From assembly GCF_038066715.1 (NCBI RefSeq), contig NZ_JBBUKT010000001.1:372001-436000 (forward strand): a DNA stretch of 64,000 nt, given 5' to 3'. Each line of letters starts with the position of its first letter. The first letter of the stretch is position 1. This document shows positions 45,740-55,329 of the stretch, one piece after another. Position numbers and translations under genes: made by a program. This DNA is from Luteolibacter sp. Y139. GTDB lineage: Bacteria; Verrucomicrobiota; Verrucomicrobiia; Verrucomicrobiales; Akkermansiaceae. The notes below the pieces were generated by a model, which worked only from the letters and a program-made list of their open reading frames with translations, had not been told where the DNA came from and searched no databases.

Positions 45740-46933
45740 TCAGGGGCGGAACCAGGCGCTGCCAAACTGCACGTAACAGGCGGGCCCCTCCTCGCCGTAG
45801 GCAACATCCAGCCCCATGTGCAGGCCATACTTCCGGGCCAGCAGGTAGCGGATCCCGAGTCCGCCGGTCCACGTGACGTCATTGCGGGATAGCAAGGGAC
45901 CGTCCGACCAAGTCGACCCGATGCCCCCGAAGCCGAGCACGCTCCAGCGCGGGCTAAACTGCCACCGCAACTCGGCCTCGCCATAAGCGACGTGCGCACC
46001 TTGGTAACGCATCATCGGCGCCCCGCGGAGCTGCACCGACGGCCGCATGTAGAAAGGGATGTCCCCGGAACTCGACTGAAGATCCGCCTTCAATCCGAAG
46101 ACCAGGTCCTCCGTGAATACCGGCGTGAACCACAGCGTCGCCCATTCGTACCTCTCGTATTCTGATGACCCGCCAAATGCCGAGGAATTGAACGTCGCCG
46201 TCAGCCCTGAATAGAGCCCCTTGGTCGGCGTGAAGATGTTGTTTCGGCTATCATAGCTCACGCTCAGCGCCACGCTCCCAATCTCCGATTGAAAACCATC
46301 CGGCCTCTGCCGCTGCCCGCGATTCAGCCCATATTTCCCGCCGGTGGGATCCCCCTGCACGCGGATGTTGCTCGCCAGATCCGGAAACGAGACGTTCACC
46401 TCCGCATACGCATATTGCAGCCCCACGTCCCAGCGCTTCTTCCGATCGAGTGCCCAGCGCGCCTCGATCATGCCGCCGGTCATGTCGATATTGTAGGTCA
46501 GCGGTTGCCCGCTCAGCTCGGCATCCTGACCGAGCCCGTGGAAATCCAAATTGATCGATGCATCCGCCGCACCGATCAGCGTGTGCAATCGGCCGTCCAA
46601 CCAATAAGCGGATTGCCCGGCCAGCAGTCCCTCCGACCCATTGGACGTCCGCATCGCCCCCACACCCCAGATATCCGGCCGACCCTCGTCATCCTCCGGC
46701 AAGTTGATGAAGACCGGCATCAACGCGGCACCGCCACCAACCGCCGGCTCGGTGATCGGCACCACCAGCGGGATGAAACCCAGCGGCCGGTCCAGGAAAG
46801 CACTCAGATCAAAGGCACCATCCTCCGGATCGCAAAAGGACCTCTTCTCCTCCCCGCTCGACACCCATGCCAACGCCGCAACGACGAGCACCAGGGCCCG
46901 CAGCAAGCTTCGTGATTGTTTCAGGCGATTCAT
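45740..46933 (-). CDS. BamA/TamA-type 16-strand outer-membrane barrel protein (Omp85 C-terminal type)
   Basis: From the ATG at 46931-46933 this gives 397 residues with a signal region (ALVLVVAALAWVSS). The strand-rich sequence has the Omp85 hallmarks: SVSYDSRNNIFTPTKGLYSGLTATF in the middle, VLGFGGIGSTW later, and a C-terminus with GIRYLLARKYGLHMGLDVAYG and a terminal aromatic stretch. No POTRA domains fit in this length, so it is the barrel part only, like the stand-alone surface-antigen family (PF01103). It is preceded by the receiver gene at 46960 (26-base gap). It may serve insertion or export of the large protein encoded downstream, but this is inference. Confidence 0.8.
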   Translation of the reverse strand: MNRLKQSRSLLRALVLVVAALAWVSSGEEKRSFCDPEDGAFDLSAFLDRPLGFIPLVVPITEPAVGGGAALMPVFINLPEDDEGRPDIWGVGAMRTSNGSEGLLAGQSAYWLDGRLHTLIGAADASINLDFHGLGQDAELSGQPLTYNIDMTGGMIEARWALDRKKRWDVGLQYAYAEVNVSFPDLASNIRVQGDPTGGKYGLNRGQRQRPDGFQSEIGSVALSVSYDSRNNIFTPTKGLYSGLTATFNSSAFGGSSEYERYEWATLWFTPVFTEDLVFGLKADLQSSSGDIPFYMRPSVQLRGAPMMRYQGAHVAYGEAELRWQFSPRWSVLGFGGIGSTWSDGPLLSRNDVTWTGGLGIRYLLARKYGLHMGLDVAYGEEGPACYVQFGSAWFRP

Positions 46934-46959
46934 GGACTGTCGGCGACGAACACTCCAGG

Positions 46960-47334
46960 TCACGCGGCACTCAGGTGGCGGCGGATGGCATCAGTCAGAA
47001 GCTGGCCGGAAAACGGCTTGGTCAGATAGGCCACGGCACCCGCCTCCTCCGCCCGTTGGCGGAAATACGGCTGGTCATAGCCGGTGATGAACACCACCGG
47101 CGGACGGATCCCGCACGAGGCGAGATGCTGATGAAGATCCAGCCCCGACATTCCGGGAAGTTGAATGTCGAGAACGAGAAAGATGATGCCGGCATGCTGG
47201 TCCCAGACCAGCAGGTCTTCGGCGGATGCGAAGGACCGCGCCCTCCAGCCGGAGGTTACGATCAGGCGCTCGATCGCCTGGCTCATGCTGCTGTCATCGT
47301 CGACGACGACGATCTCGCGTTTTTCCTCCACCAT
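46960..47334 (-). CDS. Stand-alone receiver (response regulator) domain, copy B
   Basis: This is a 124-residue REC domain with acidic pair in VVVDDDS, phospho-acceptor Asp56 in LVLDIQLPGMSG, Thr in VFITGYD and Lys in LTKPFSG. No output domain is present. It is separated from the FixJ-like gene by 107 bases and from the barrel gene by 26 bases. It is the third gene of the same-order cassette as 16692-19631. Confidence 0.88.
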   Translation of the reverse strand: MVEEKREIVVVDDDSSMSQAIERLIVTSGWRARSFASAEDLLVWDQHAGIIFLVLDIQLPGMSGLDLHQHLASCGIRPPVVFITGYDQPYFRQRAEEAGAVAYLTKPFSGQLLTDAIRRHLSAA

Positions 47335-47441
47335 GGCGCCACCTTGGCGTCACCCCGGAAGATGAAACATTGGCACTTGGGGCAGATATCTCGCCCTTAG
47401 GTTCCATGTTCCGCCGAACATGAATAAAAATCTGACCTACC

Positions 47442-48086
47442 TTAATGAGAGCCCGCCGCAGCTCCGGCCATCACGTCATCTGCCATGTGCACCAGCTCGG
47501 CCAGTGAAGTCGCTCCCATCTTCTGCATCACCTTGGAACGATGCGCTTTCACCGTTCGCTCCGAGCAGCCCACCTCCGCACCGATCTGCTTGTTCGGCTG
47601 TCCGGCCACCACCCGCAGCAAGACCTCGTGCTCGCATGGCGAGAGGCTGGCCAGCCGGCGGCCCAGTTCGGTCCGGCGCTCGGCGGCTTCCCAGCGCGCC
47701 GCGTCATGTTCCAAGGCTGCTGCCACCGTCGCGAGCAAGGTTTCCCGCTGCACCGGCTTCGGCAGGAAATCGAATGCCCCCGCCTTGATCGCCTGCACGC
47801 TCATCGGGATGTCGCCGTGACCGGTGATGAAAATCACCGGCAGCATCTCCTCTTGGTCACGCAGCCCGCGATGAAGTTCCAGCCCGCTAGGGCCTCCTGG
47901 AATCCGCACATCCAGCAACAGGCAGCCGCGTAGGGGCAGCTTCCGCGCCAGCAGGAACTCCGCCGCCGAGCCATACGAACGCGTCTCGTGACCCGCGGCG
48001 CGGAGCAAGCGCGACAGCGCCGTGCGCAGCGACTCATCATCGTCCACCAGATAAACGACCGGCCCGGCTTCCTGGTTCGCATTCAT
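47442..48086 (-). CDS. FixJ-like LuxR-type response regulator, copy B
   Basis: This is a 214-residue protein. The REC domain has Asp59 in LLLDVRIPGGPSG and the Lys in FLPKPVQ, and a LuxR-type helix-turn-helix domain (LSPCEHEVLLRVVAGQPNKQIGAEVGCSERTVKAHR, about 150-185) lies near the C-terminus. It is 6 bases from the kinase stop at 48093, so the pair is an operon. It is a paralogue of the regulator at 17137. The extra Gly-Pro in the active-site loop is unusual. Confidence 0.9.
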   Translation of the reverse strand: MNANQEAGPVVYLVDDDESLRTALSRLLRAAGHETRSYGSAAEFLLARKLPLRGCLLLDVRIPGGPSGLELHRGLRDQEEMLPVIFITGHGDIPMSVQAIKAGAFDFLPKPVQRETLLATVAAALEHDAARWEAAERRTELGRRLASLSPCEHEVLLRVVAGQPNKQIGAEVGCSERTVKAHRSKVMQKMGATSLAELVHMADDVMAGAAAGSH

Positions 48087-48092
48087 GGCAAT

Positions 48093-49886
48093 TCAGGGAT
48101 CGGCGAGTGTGGGAAGGACCAGTCGGAAGGTGGCCCCTCCACTGGCATTGTTCTCCGCTGTCACACGTCCGGCATGAGCCTCGGCGATCGACCTTACGAG
48201 CGACAGACCGAGCCCCATACCACTTTCCTTGGTGGTATAGAAAGAATCGAATAAGCGGTCGATTTTTTCCGGGGCGATCCCGTGACCATTGTCCGTCACG
48301 CTGATTTCCACCGTGCCGGGGCCGTGCCGGGCCGAGCGCAGCATCACCCGGCGATGGGCCAGCGAGACTCCCTTGATCGCATCCATCGCATTGAGCAGCA
48401 AGTTCAGCAGCACCTGCTCCAGCTGTACCCGGTCACCGGAAATCACCGGCAGATTCAGGGTGTAATCCCGGCCAATCACCACTCCCCGGCGCTGCACGTC
48501 ATGCGCGACCAGCCGCATCGACGACTCCAGCAAATCATTGACGTCCAGCGGCTCCATCCGCGTCTCGCGCTTCCCGACCAGAGCCCGGACCCGCGTGATC
48601 ACCTCGCTCGCGCGCAAGTCATCCCGGCGGATGTCAGCGAGGATCTGGCGCACCTCGGGAAGGGACGCCTCTCCTCTGGACAGGAGCATTTCTGCAGCCT
48701 CCGCATTGCTCAGGATCGCTCCCAGCGGCTGGTTCACCTCGTGGGCGATCGACGCCGTGAGTTCCCCCAGCAGGGCCAGCCGGGACGAGCGCGCGATGCC
48801 ACGGCGGGCCTCATCGGCCGCCCGCTGCTCGGTGATATTCCGGCTCATCACCACAAAGCAGGCCTCTCCATCGAGTTGAATCAGCTCGGTCGAAAGCCCC
48901 ATCCACCGGGTCGTCCCGTCGCGAAGCGTCACCTGCTGCTCTAGGCTTCGCAGCGGCTCACCCGCATCAAGCATCTCCCGGAATTTCCGGTCGGAATCTC
49001 GGCTGCCCACCAGCCCGAGCTCGACCGGGGTCTTTCCCACCGCTTCCTCGCGGCCGATCTCAAAGAATTTCTCCCACTCCGGGTTCACCTCTACCAGCCT
49101 TCCATCCGACTGCCGGACAATCGCAATCGCGACCGGACTGCCGCGAAAGACACCTGCAAACCGCTTCTCCGACTGTCGCAATTCCTCCATCGCGCGGTGA
49201 CGCTCAGTGACATCTTTTCCGATTCCTTGCAGTTCGAGCAGTTCCCCGTGCTGCCCGTAGATCGGATAGTCGTCCCACTGCATCCAGCCGACGCTTCCAT
49301 CCGGACGAAGCACCTCGTGTTCGAGGGAAACCGACCGCTTGCCTGCAATCATCCGGTCAATCGTCGCCATCACGTCGGCATGACCTTCAGTTGGAATCAG
49401 GCTGAGAAACCGGGTTCCAAGCAGTTCGCTGCGATCCTTCCCGAAGAAGCGGCAGTAAGCCTCATTCACAAAGGTAAGGGTGGTGTCTTCTCGATAACGG
49501 CAGACCATCTCCGTCTGGCTCTCCACCACCTCGCGGTAGCGTTCCTCGCTGACGCGCAGCTGCTGCTCCGCGCGCATCCCGCGTTGGCGATGAATCAGCA
49601 GGCCGGCGATCAGAATGGATTGAACGGCAACTGCGAGCACGCCCGCAGTCACGGTCGCAGGATGCTGCTGCCACACCAGACGGAGCGGCGCGAGGAATCC
49701 GTCGCCATTCTCGCCGCCACCAAGACCATCAGCCCCCGTCGGATGGGCACTCGCCTCGGACAAAAGGACAGCGAAACTGAGGAGCGCTCCCACAATCACG
49801 CGACGACCGCGCCCCGCCGCACGAAGGCGTGCCAGCCGTTCAGGGGGGACTTTCGATTGCGCGGCGATCCCTGCCATCCCCTCCAT
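48093..49886 (-). CDS. Membrane sensor histidine kinase with two PAS domains, copy B
   Basis: This is a 597-residue kinase. Two membrane helices (about 30-47 and 78-98) bracket a short periplasmic loop. Two PAS domains (about 110-225 and 240-355) follow, with PEWEKFF and GTTRWMG features. The H-box is His382 in ASIAHEVNQPLGAIL, then N-box LLNLLLNAMDA and G-boxes DNGHGIAP and GMGLGLSLVRS. It is FixL-like in the H-box. It has two PAS units where the paralogue at 17793 has one PAS plus a 7TM region. It starts the cassette; an AT-rich patch upstream (49930-49985) probably holds its promoter. Confidence 0.9.
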   Translation of the reverse strand: MEGMAGIAAQSKVPPERLARLRAAGRGRRVIVGALLSFAVLLSEASAHPTGADGLGGGENGDGFLAPLRLVWQQHPATVTAGVLAVAVQSILIAGLLIHRQRGMRAEQQLRVSEERYREVVESQTEMVCRYREDTTLTFVNEAYCRFFGKDRSELLGTRFLSLIPTEGHADVMATIDRMIAGKRSVSLEHEVLRPDGSVGWMQWDDYPIYGQHGELLELQGIGKDVTERHRAMEELRQSEKRFAGVFRGSPVAIAIVRQSDGRLVEVNPEWEKFFEIGREEAVGKTPVELGLVGSRDSDRKFREMLDAGEPLRSLEQQVTLRDGTTRWMGLSTELIQLDGEACFVVMSRNITEQRAADEARRGIARSSRLALLGELTASIAHEVNQPLGAILSNAEAAEMLLSRGEASLPEVRQILADIRRDDLRASEVITRVRALVGKRETRMEPLDVNDLLESSMRLVAHDVQRRGVVIGRDYTLNLPVISGDRVQLEQVLLNLLLNAMDAIKGVSLAHRRVMLRSARHGPGTVEISVTDNGHGIAPEKIDRLFDSFYTTKESGMGLGLSLVRSIAEAHAGRVTAENNASGGATFRLVLPTLADP

Positions 49887-50380
49887 CGTGAAATTTTCTT
49901 ACCCGCAGGCACAAGGACCAAATCCCCCCATTGCCATGACATACCCAAAACAATACATTATCTCACAAATTCTAACATTGACTCCATTGCCAGGGAAACG
50001 GAGCGGAGCCAGTGACGTTTACTTTCAACCTTCCCCAACCATCTGAGTGGGAACCACTACCACCGCGCCTACGGGAAATTCGTAGCCTCCAACGCGCCAC
50101 CGCACCTATGGCGAAAACTTTCAAACCCTGACGGGATGGCAGCATATGAAGAGCAGGCTTTGCTACGCGTGGTTCGGAGATGAAGACGTGAAATCGGTTT
50201 TCTTCCCCCTCGATAAAAAGACTCAGGGCGACGGACAGGGCGAGACCGCTCCCAAGACAGCCCCGGGCCACGATGCCCGCCGCTGGGACACACGGCGCGA
50301 GCCGCCCCACACCCAGCCGATCTTCAAGACTCCTTGAGCCCCGGCTTGGCAGGAGCACACCGGCTCGCTCAGATCGCGGA
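49887..50380. other. Intergenic gap of 494 bases with an AT-rich patch
   Basis: Between the kinase start and the MarC start, both strands have only short or composition-driven frames, none with a convincing start and product. At 49930-49985 is an unusually AT-rich stretch for this window, containing a CTAACA word at 49972, which is a likely promoter zone for the minus-strand kinase. The remainder (50000-50380) shows no feature I can assign. Confidence 0.5.
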
Positions 50381-50974
50381 GTGAACCTGCTCGCCCTCGC
50401 CGTCACCCTGTTTCTGGTGCTCGACCCCTTCGGGAACGCGGCGATCTTCCACGCCGTCCTTTCCAAGATCCCCGAGGAACGCCGGCGCAGGGTCCTGCTG
50501 CGCGAGTTGCTGTTCGCGCTTTGCATCCTGTTAGGCTTCCTGTTTGCAGGCAAACACCTGCTCGGCTTCCTCGGTGTCAGGCCGGCCACCCTGAGCATCT
50601 CCGGCGGCATCCTGCTCTTCCTCATCGCGCTCGGCATGGTCTTCCCCACCCGCTCGGTGCTCGGGGAAACGGACGAGGAAGAGCCTTTCATCGTCCCGCT
50701 CGCCGTGCCGCTGATGGCCGGGCCATCCAGCATCGCCCTCATTTTGCTGACCGCGACGAAATACCCGGCAGCCATCGGCTCGATCGCGCTGGCGGTCGGC
50801 GGCGCCTGGCTGGTATCCGCAGCGATCCTCCTGCTTTCACCCACGGTGCTGAAGCTGTTGGGCACCAAGGGCACACGTGCCTTGGAACGGCTGATGGGCC
50901 TGCTCCTCATTCTGGTGGCAGTCCAAATGTTCCTCGACGGCGTCTCCACCTACAGCGCATCTTCCGCGCCGTGA
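50381..50974 (+). CDS. MarC-family integral membrane protein
   Basis: The start is the GTG at 50381-50383, giving 197 residues; this matches the usual MarC start (hydrophobic helix leading to LDPFGNAAIFHAVLSKIPEE). There are six membrane helices with the MarC consensus L-x-D-P-x-G-N, GGILLFLIALGMVF and FIVPLAVPLMAGPSSIALI. The function is uncertain; it was once linked to multiple antibiotic resistance and that link was disproved. It ends in a GTGA that starts the acylphosphatase. Confidence 0.88.
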   Translation: MNLLALAVTLFLVLDPFGNAAIFHAVLSKIPEERRRRVLLRELLFALCILLGFLFAGKHLLGFLGVRPATLSISGGILLFLIALGMVFPTRSVLGETDEEEPFIVPLAVPLMAGPSSIALILLTATKYPAAIGSIALAVGGAWLVSAAILLLSPTVLKLLGTKGTRALERLMGLLLILVAVQMFLDGVSTYSASSAP

Positions 50975-51246
50975 TTGCACGCCGTGTGATTTTCGAGGGG
51001 CGCGTCCAGGGCGTCGGCTTCCGCTACACTACCAAGGACCTTGCCAAGGGCTTCGAAGTCTGTGGCGGCGTGAAGAATTTGCCGGATGGCACCGTGGAGC
51101 TGGAAGTCATGGGCGAGCGCGAGGAGGTGGAGGCCTTCATCAAGGAGATCGCCGAGGAAAGCCCGCTCGCCCACCACATCAAGGGCATGCACGTGAAGAA
51201 CATCCCGCCGCTGGAAGGCGTGAAGGGCTTCACCATCGAGCGCTGA
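50971..51246 (+). CDS. Acylphosphatase
   Basis: The start is the GTG at 50971-50973, overlapping the MarC stop as GTGA (91 residues). The family signature GRVQGVGFRYTTKDLA contains the catalytic Arg (about residue 22). The second motif GGVKNLPDGTVELEVMGERE carries the catalytic Asn where human and archaeal enzymes have GWVRNLPDGRVE, so this is a standard small acylphosphatase that hydrolyses acyl phosphates. It is translationally coupled to MarC. Confidence 0.9.
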   Translation: MIARRVIFEGRVQGVGFRYTTKDLAKGFEVCGGVKNLPDGTVELEVMGEREEVEAFIKEIAEESPLAHHIKGMHVKNIPPLEGVKGFTIER

Positions 51247-51271
51247 TTCCGCCCGATCCGGCATTACAAAC

Positions 51272-51289
51272 GTCCCCGCATTCGGGGAC
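51272..51289 (+). terminator. Hairpin after acylphosphatase
   Basis: A perfect 7-base stem GTCCCCG against CGGGGAC has a CATT loop, 26 bases after the stop. A second short hairpin CATCCG-CCAAA-CGGATG lies at 51314-51330 in the leader of the GMC gene. Neither is followed by a T-run. Confidence 0.45.
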
Positions 51290-51350
51290 AGCGGAAATCG
51301 ATTTCCCGGTTTCCATCCGCCAAACGGATGCCTAGCGTCGGGTTAAATCC

Positions 51351-53135
51351 ATGGCCATCCTTACCGACCGGAAATCGACGCGCGAATATGATGTCATCAT
51401 CGTTGGCTCCGGTGCGGGGGGCGGGATGATGGGCATGCAGCTCAGCCTCAATGGCGTGAAGGTGCTGATGCTGGAAGCCGGGCGGAACTACGACCCGATC
51501 AAGGAAACGCCGATGTTCCACACGCCGGACCAAGCGCCACTGCGCGGGAAGGGCACCCAGGACCGCTTCTTCGGCCACTACGACGCCACCGTCGGCGGCG
51601 GCTGGCAGGTGCCGGGCGAGCCCTACGGCGACAAGGAAGGTACCCAAGAGGAATTCTGGTGGTGGCGGCCCCGGATGTTAGGCGGCCGCACCAACCACTG
51701 GGGCCGCATTTCCCTGCGCTTCGGCCAGTATGACTTCAAGCCGAAGTCGCGCGATGGCCTCGGCTATGACTGGCCGATCTCCTACGAAGACCTCGCGCCC
51801 TACTACGACAAGACCGAGATGATGATCGGTGTGTATGGCTCCAACGAGGGCATGGAAAACACGCCCGACTCTTCGCCCGGTGTGCTCCTGCCAGCTCCCA
51901 AGCCAAGGGTCGGCGAGCTGCTCACGAAGAAGCATTGCAAGAGCCTGAACATCCCCGTCATCCCGATCCACCGCGCGGTCCTCACCCAGGCATTGGACGG
52001 CCCCAAGCTCGCCGCGAAGCTCTTCCCTAACAATCCGAAGGCACAGAAGCTCGTCGGCGACGACATGTCCGCGCGGATGGCCTGCTTCTGGGCCACCGAA
52101 TGCGGCCGCGGCTGCTCGATTCGCGCGAATTTCCAAAGCACCACCGTCCTGCTCCCGGCCGCGCTCGCCAGCGGAAATCTCGATATCATCACCGATGCGA
52201 TGGTGCGCGAGGTCCTCACCGATGACTCCGGCAAGGTGACCGGCGTGCACTACATGGACAAAGTCACCCGCGTCGATTCCATCGCCAGGGCCCGCGTCGT
52301 GATCCTCAGCGCAAGCACCTGCGAGACCGCCCGCATCCTTCTCAATTCGAAGAGCGCGCTCTTCCCGAACGGTCTTGCAAACAGCAGCGGCCAAGTCGGC
52401 CGGAACCTGACGGACAGCGTCGGCTCCTCGCTCGCCGGCCACATTCCCGCGATGGAAAGCTTGCCGCCCTACAATGAAGACGGTGCCGGCGGCGAACACG
52501 TCTACACGCCGTGGTGGAACTACAAGAAGCAGGAGACCCTCGGCTTCGCCCGCGGCTACCACATCGAGATCGGAGGCGGCCGCTACATGCCGTCCATGGG
52601 TGCGCTCGGCTTGCTCGATACCACCTCGCCCGGCATCTACGGCAAGAAGCTCAAGGACGAAGCGCGCCGCTACTATGGCGCGGTGATGGGCTTCGCCGGC
52701 CGCGGCGAAATGATCCCGAACGAAAACTGCTACTGCGAGATCGACCCGAACCGCGTCGACCAATGGGGCATCCCCATCCTGCGCTTCCACTGGAAGTGGT
52801 CCGACCACGAGATCAATCAGGCGACGCACATGCAGAATACCTTCGCCGACATCATTGGCGCGATGGGCGGCAAGGCCACGCCGCGACCCGGCCGCGAAGC
52901 GCTCAACAAGCCCGGCGAAATCATCCACGAAGCCGGCACCGCCATCATGGGCACCGATCCGAAAGCCTCGGTGGTCAATTCGTTCGGCCAGACCTGGGAC
53001 GTGAAGAACCTGTTCCTCATGGACGCCTCCATCCTCCCGTCGAACCCCGACAAGAACCTCACCCTCACCGTGCTCGCCCTCGCCTGGCGCTCCGCCGAGT
53101 ATCTGCTCGATGAAATGAAGAAGGGCACCGTCTAA
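51351..53135 (+). CDS. GMC-family oxidoreductase (flavin-dependent)
   Basis: This is a 594-residue protein. The FAD-binding dinucleotide motif VIIVGSGAGGGMMGMQLS (about 15-35) is followed by LMLEAG. The GMC C-terminal domain ends in EAGTAIMGTDPKASVVNSFGQTW, then NLFLMDASILPSNPDKNLTLTVLALA, which includes the active-site His/Asn-type positions of this family. It lies beside a gene for the gluconate 2-dehydrogenase subunit 3-like small subunit (17-base gap), so it is the large catalytic subunit of a membrane-linked sugar or alcohol dehydrogenase. Substrate is not shown. The stop TAA is in a CTAACA word. Confidence 0.9.
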   Translation: MAILTDRKSTREYDVIIVGSGAGGGMMGMQLSLNGVKVLMLEAGRNYDPIKETPMFHTPDQAPLRGKGTQDRFFGHYDATVGGGWQVPGEPYGDKEGTQEEFWWWRPRMLGGRTNHWGRISLRFGQYDFKPKSRDGLGYDWPISYEDLAPYYDKTEMMIGVYGSNEGMENTPDSSPGVLLPAPKPRVGELLTKKHCKSLNIPVIPIHRAVLTQALDGPKLAAKLFPNNPKAQKLVGDDMSARMACFWATECGRGCSIRANFQSTTVLLPAALASGNLDIITDAMVREVLTDDSGKVTGVHYMDKVTRVDSIARARVVILSASTCETARILLNSKSALFPNGLANSSGQVGRNLTDSVGSSLAGHIPAMESLPPYNEDGAGGEHVYTPWWNYKKQETLGFARGYHIEIGGGRYMPSMGALGLLDTTSPGIYGKKLKDEARRYYGAVMGFAGRGEMIPNENCYCEIDPNRVDQWGIPILRFHWKWSDHEINQATHMQNTFADIIGAMGGKATPRPGREALNKPGEIIHEAGTAIMGTDPKASVVNSFGQTWDVKNLFLMDASILPSNPDKNLTLTVLALAWRSAEYLLDEMKKGTV

Positions 53136-53152
53136 CAAGCACCCGCACCGCC

Positions 53153-53797
53153 ATGAACCCGTCTCCACTTTCCCGCCGCGACATCTTCAAGCTCGTCGCC
53201 GCCGCCAGCGCTGCAGGTGCCCTCGCCCCCGTCGGCGCCGAGCCGCCGAAGCCGCTGACCCGGCACTTCAAGAACACCCTCAGCGACCCGGACTACGCGC
53301 ATCCCTCGATCCCTTGGGACAAGCCGCTCGACGCCACCGAACTCGCGACCCTCGCCGTTCTCGTCGATCTCATCCTGCCCGCCGACGAAACCTCACCCGC
53401 TGCCTCCGCCATCGGCGTGCACGAATTCCTCAACGAATGGGTCGGCGCCCCCTATCCCGAAAACCGCGCCGACTACGAAACCATCCGCGGCGGCGTCGCA
53501 TGGATTAATACCCACGCCTGGAAACACCACGGCAAAGCCTTCAAGGAAATCGCCCCCGAGGAACAAACGGCCATCCTCGACAGCATCTGCGATCCCGCCA
53601 AAGCCCTCCCGGAACTCTCCCACGGCGCCCGCTTCTTCCAGAAACTCCGCATGCTCACCCTCGGCGGCTACTACACCCACCCTGCCACCTGGAAGAGCCT
53701 CGGCTACATCGGCAACACCCCCATCAATGGCCCCTACCCCGGCGTGCCCGATGAGATCATCAAGCTGCTGGGGCTGGAGGGGCTGGAGGGGCTGTGA
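53153..53797 (+). CDS. Gluconate 2-dehydrogenase subunit 3-like protein with Tat signal
   Basis: This is a 214-residue protein. The N-terminus PSPLSRRDIFKLVAAASAAGALAP has the twin-Arg pattern (S-R-R-D-I-F-K) for Tat export, with which the FAD-bearing GMC partner could be co-exported. The body has LAVLVDLILPADETSPAA and the C-terminal KLRMLTLGGYYTHPATWKSLGY, typical of family PF13618. No cytochrome c subunit is nearby, so the electron acceptor is unknown. It converges with the LRR gene, 14 bases apart. Confidence 0.87.
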   Translation: MNPSPLSRRDIFKLVAAASAAGALAPVGAEPPKPLTRHFKNTLSDPDYAHPSIPWDKPLDATELATLAVLVDLILPADETSPAASAIGVHEFLNEWVGAPYPENRADYETIRGGVAWINTHAWKHHGKAFKEIAPEEQTAILDSICDPAKALPELSHGARFFQKLRMLTLGGYYTHPATWKSLGYIGNTPINGPYPGVPDEIIKLLGLEGLEGL

Positions 53798-53811
53798 TCG
53801 ACGAGGTTGGA

Positions 53812-55239
53812 TTATTTTCTCTCCAGCCGTTCTTTGGCGATCTTCGCATGTTCCTCCGCTACCACGACCTTTTCGGGATAGACCCACAGGTTCAAGTCGC
53901 CTTCATCGGACTGGAGGTAGATGATCCAGTCATTCTTGCTGTGGGAAAGCACTCTCTGGATATCCTCTACCACGTGTGACAGGGCACCCAGCGAAGCCTC
54001 ACTCATCAGCTGCAGGTCGCGCCACCGGCATTCCTGCCACTGGTAGGGGAAATAGTAGTCGTCGTCTTCCTCCAACCACTTTTCGAGCTCCGCCTTGATC
54101 TTCCGATCGAGCCAATCGAGTTCGGAGCCTAACAGGCCGGAATTGCCTTCGGGATTCCACGTCCCGTAAGGAGCTTCCCGATCCAGCGCGGCAAACGCCT
54201 TCTCATCCAGGATCTCCAACTTCTGCGACGGAGTGTAGCGTGGGGTTGCCGAGAGAAAGTCCTCGTCCCACGATATGAGCTTCTTACGCAGGGCCTCCAG
54301 CGCGGCGGGTTCCTTTCCTGCACATCTCACCGAGACGTCCCGAAGCGAGGGGATTGACTCCAGAGGCGTTAGATCGAGAATCTTGGAACTCGTGTTGATC
54401 CAGATCGCCCTCAATCCGGTTACTCGCGACAAAGGCGCGAGGTCCTTCAACTTCGTACCGGGAAAATTGAAATGCGTCAATTGAGGCAAAGCAACAAGCG
54501 GCTCTAAGGATTCGAAGTCGCCGCCGAAATTGACCAGGTTGCGCAATGAAGGGAATCGCTCCAGACCTGCCAGACTCTGAGTATCGACTCCGCACAACGT
54601 TCCCAGCTTCGGCATCGCAGGAAGGTGGTGGAAAGAGTCCAAGGGCTTCGCATCGATAAACGAAACGTCGAGTTCCACGAGTTCGGGAAGCATCGCCACC
54701 TTGCCAAGCACCGGCAGTTGGTCCGCCGAAATCGTCAGACGCTTCAATGAAGGCAACGTTGCGAGCACCGACAAATCTTCAACAGGATTCGATTGAATCT
54801 CCAGTTGCTCCAGCTTGGAGCAATCCGCCAGGGGCGACAGGTTCCGGATGAGATTCCCCTTGAGATGCAACCGCCGGAGATCTTTGAAACCGGCAATCGC
54901 TGAGATCTCCGTGATCTCATTTTCGCTCAATGAGAGGCCATCCAACCCGGGAAAGAATCGAAGGGCGCCGATGTCGCGAATGGGACGCCCGCCATTGGTC
55001 TGCTGGAGGCTCAGCCAATCGCGCTTCCCGAGAATCTCCACAGCGGGGGTAACGTGCTCTCGTTTGAACGTCGGCTTGTAGTCTTGTTTCCGCCGCTCGT
55101 CGATGAGCTTGCTGGACTCTGCCCAATAGTTGTCGTCGAACTCGAAGCGCACGGAATCGATCAGCTTCTCGATCATGTAGATCTGATCGTCGTTCAAACC
55201 CGGCGTGGCGGCATACTCGTCAAAGGATTTGGCAGTCAT
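53812..55239 (-). CDS. Leucine-rich-repeat protein
   Basis: This is a 475-residue soluble protein without signal peptide. After an N-terminal helical region (about 1-95), about nine LRR units follow (for example LDGLSLSENEITEISAIAGFKDLRRLHLKGN and LEQLEIQSNPVEDLSVLATLPSLKRL), spaced by roughly 22 residues as in bacterial LRR proteins. A C-terminal acidic region with Trp/Asp/Glu (WLEEDDDYYFPYQWQE) resembles effector- or SMI1/KNR4-type domains. Its role is unknown; protein binding is likely. Confidence 0.78.
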   Translation of the reverse strand: MTAKSFDEYAATPGLNDDQIYMIEKLIDSVRFEFDDNYWAESSKLIDERRKQDYKPTFKREHVTPAVEILGKRDWLSLQQTNGGRPIRDIGALRFFPGLDGLSLSENEITEISAIAGFKDLRRLHLKGNLIRNLSPLADCSKLEQLEIQSNPVEDLSVLATLPSLKRLTISADQLPVLGKVAMLPELVELDVSFIDAKPLDSFHHLPAMPKLGTLCGVDTQSLAGLERFPSLRNLVNFGGDFESLEPLVALPQLTHFNFPGTKLKDLAPLSRVTGLRAIWINTSSKILDLTPLESIPSLRDVSVRCAGKEPAALEALRKKLISWDEDFLSATPRYTPSQKLEILDEKAFAALDREAPYGTWNPEGNSGLLGSELDWLDRKIKAELEKWLEEDDDYYFPYQWQECRWRDLQLMSEASLGALSHVVEDIQRVLSHSKNDWIIYLQSDEGDLNLWVYPEKVVVAEEHAKIAKERLERK

Positions 55240-55329
55240 GGGTCCGAAAAAGGCATATCGCGGCAGTCAGATCAGCTGCCTAACACCCACGCACCAGCCG
55301 CGCGATAAGGAAGTCAGTCCGGCCCCCGA

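Noticed and set aside
50146..50337. Plus-strand frame of 63 codons in the same gap
   Set aside because: No ribosome-binding site, no recognisable features and no repeat of it elsewhere; it was left out as unsupported.
49887..50380. Possible non-coding RNA in the 494-base gap
   Set aside because: Apart from the AT-rich patch I found no long inverted repeat or terminator to delimit such a transcript.
49972..50949. Minus-strand frame of 325 codons across the 494-base gap
   Set aside because: More than half is antisense to MarC and the rest lacks a start signal, domain or signal peptide.
51678..53168. Minus-strand frame of 496 codons over the GMC gene
   Set aside because: It is antisense to the flavin oxidoreductase and contains only Gly/Val/Glu-rich sequence typical of shadow frames.
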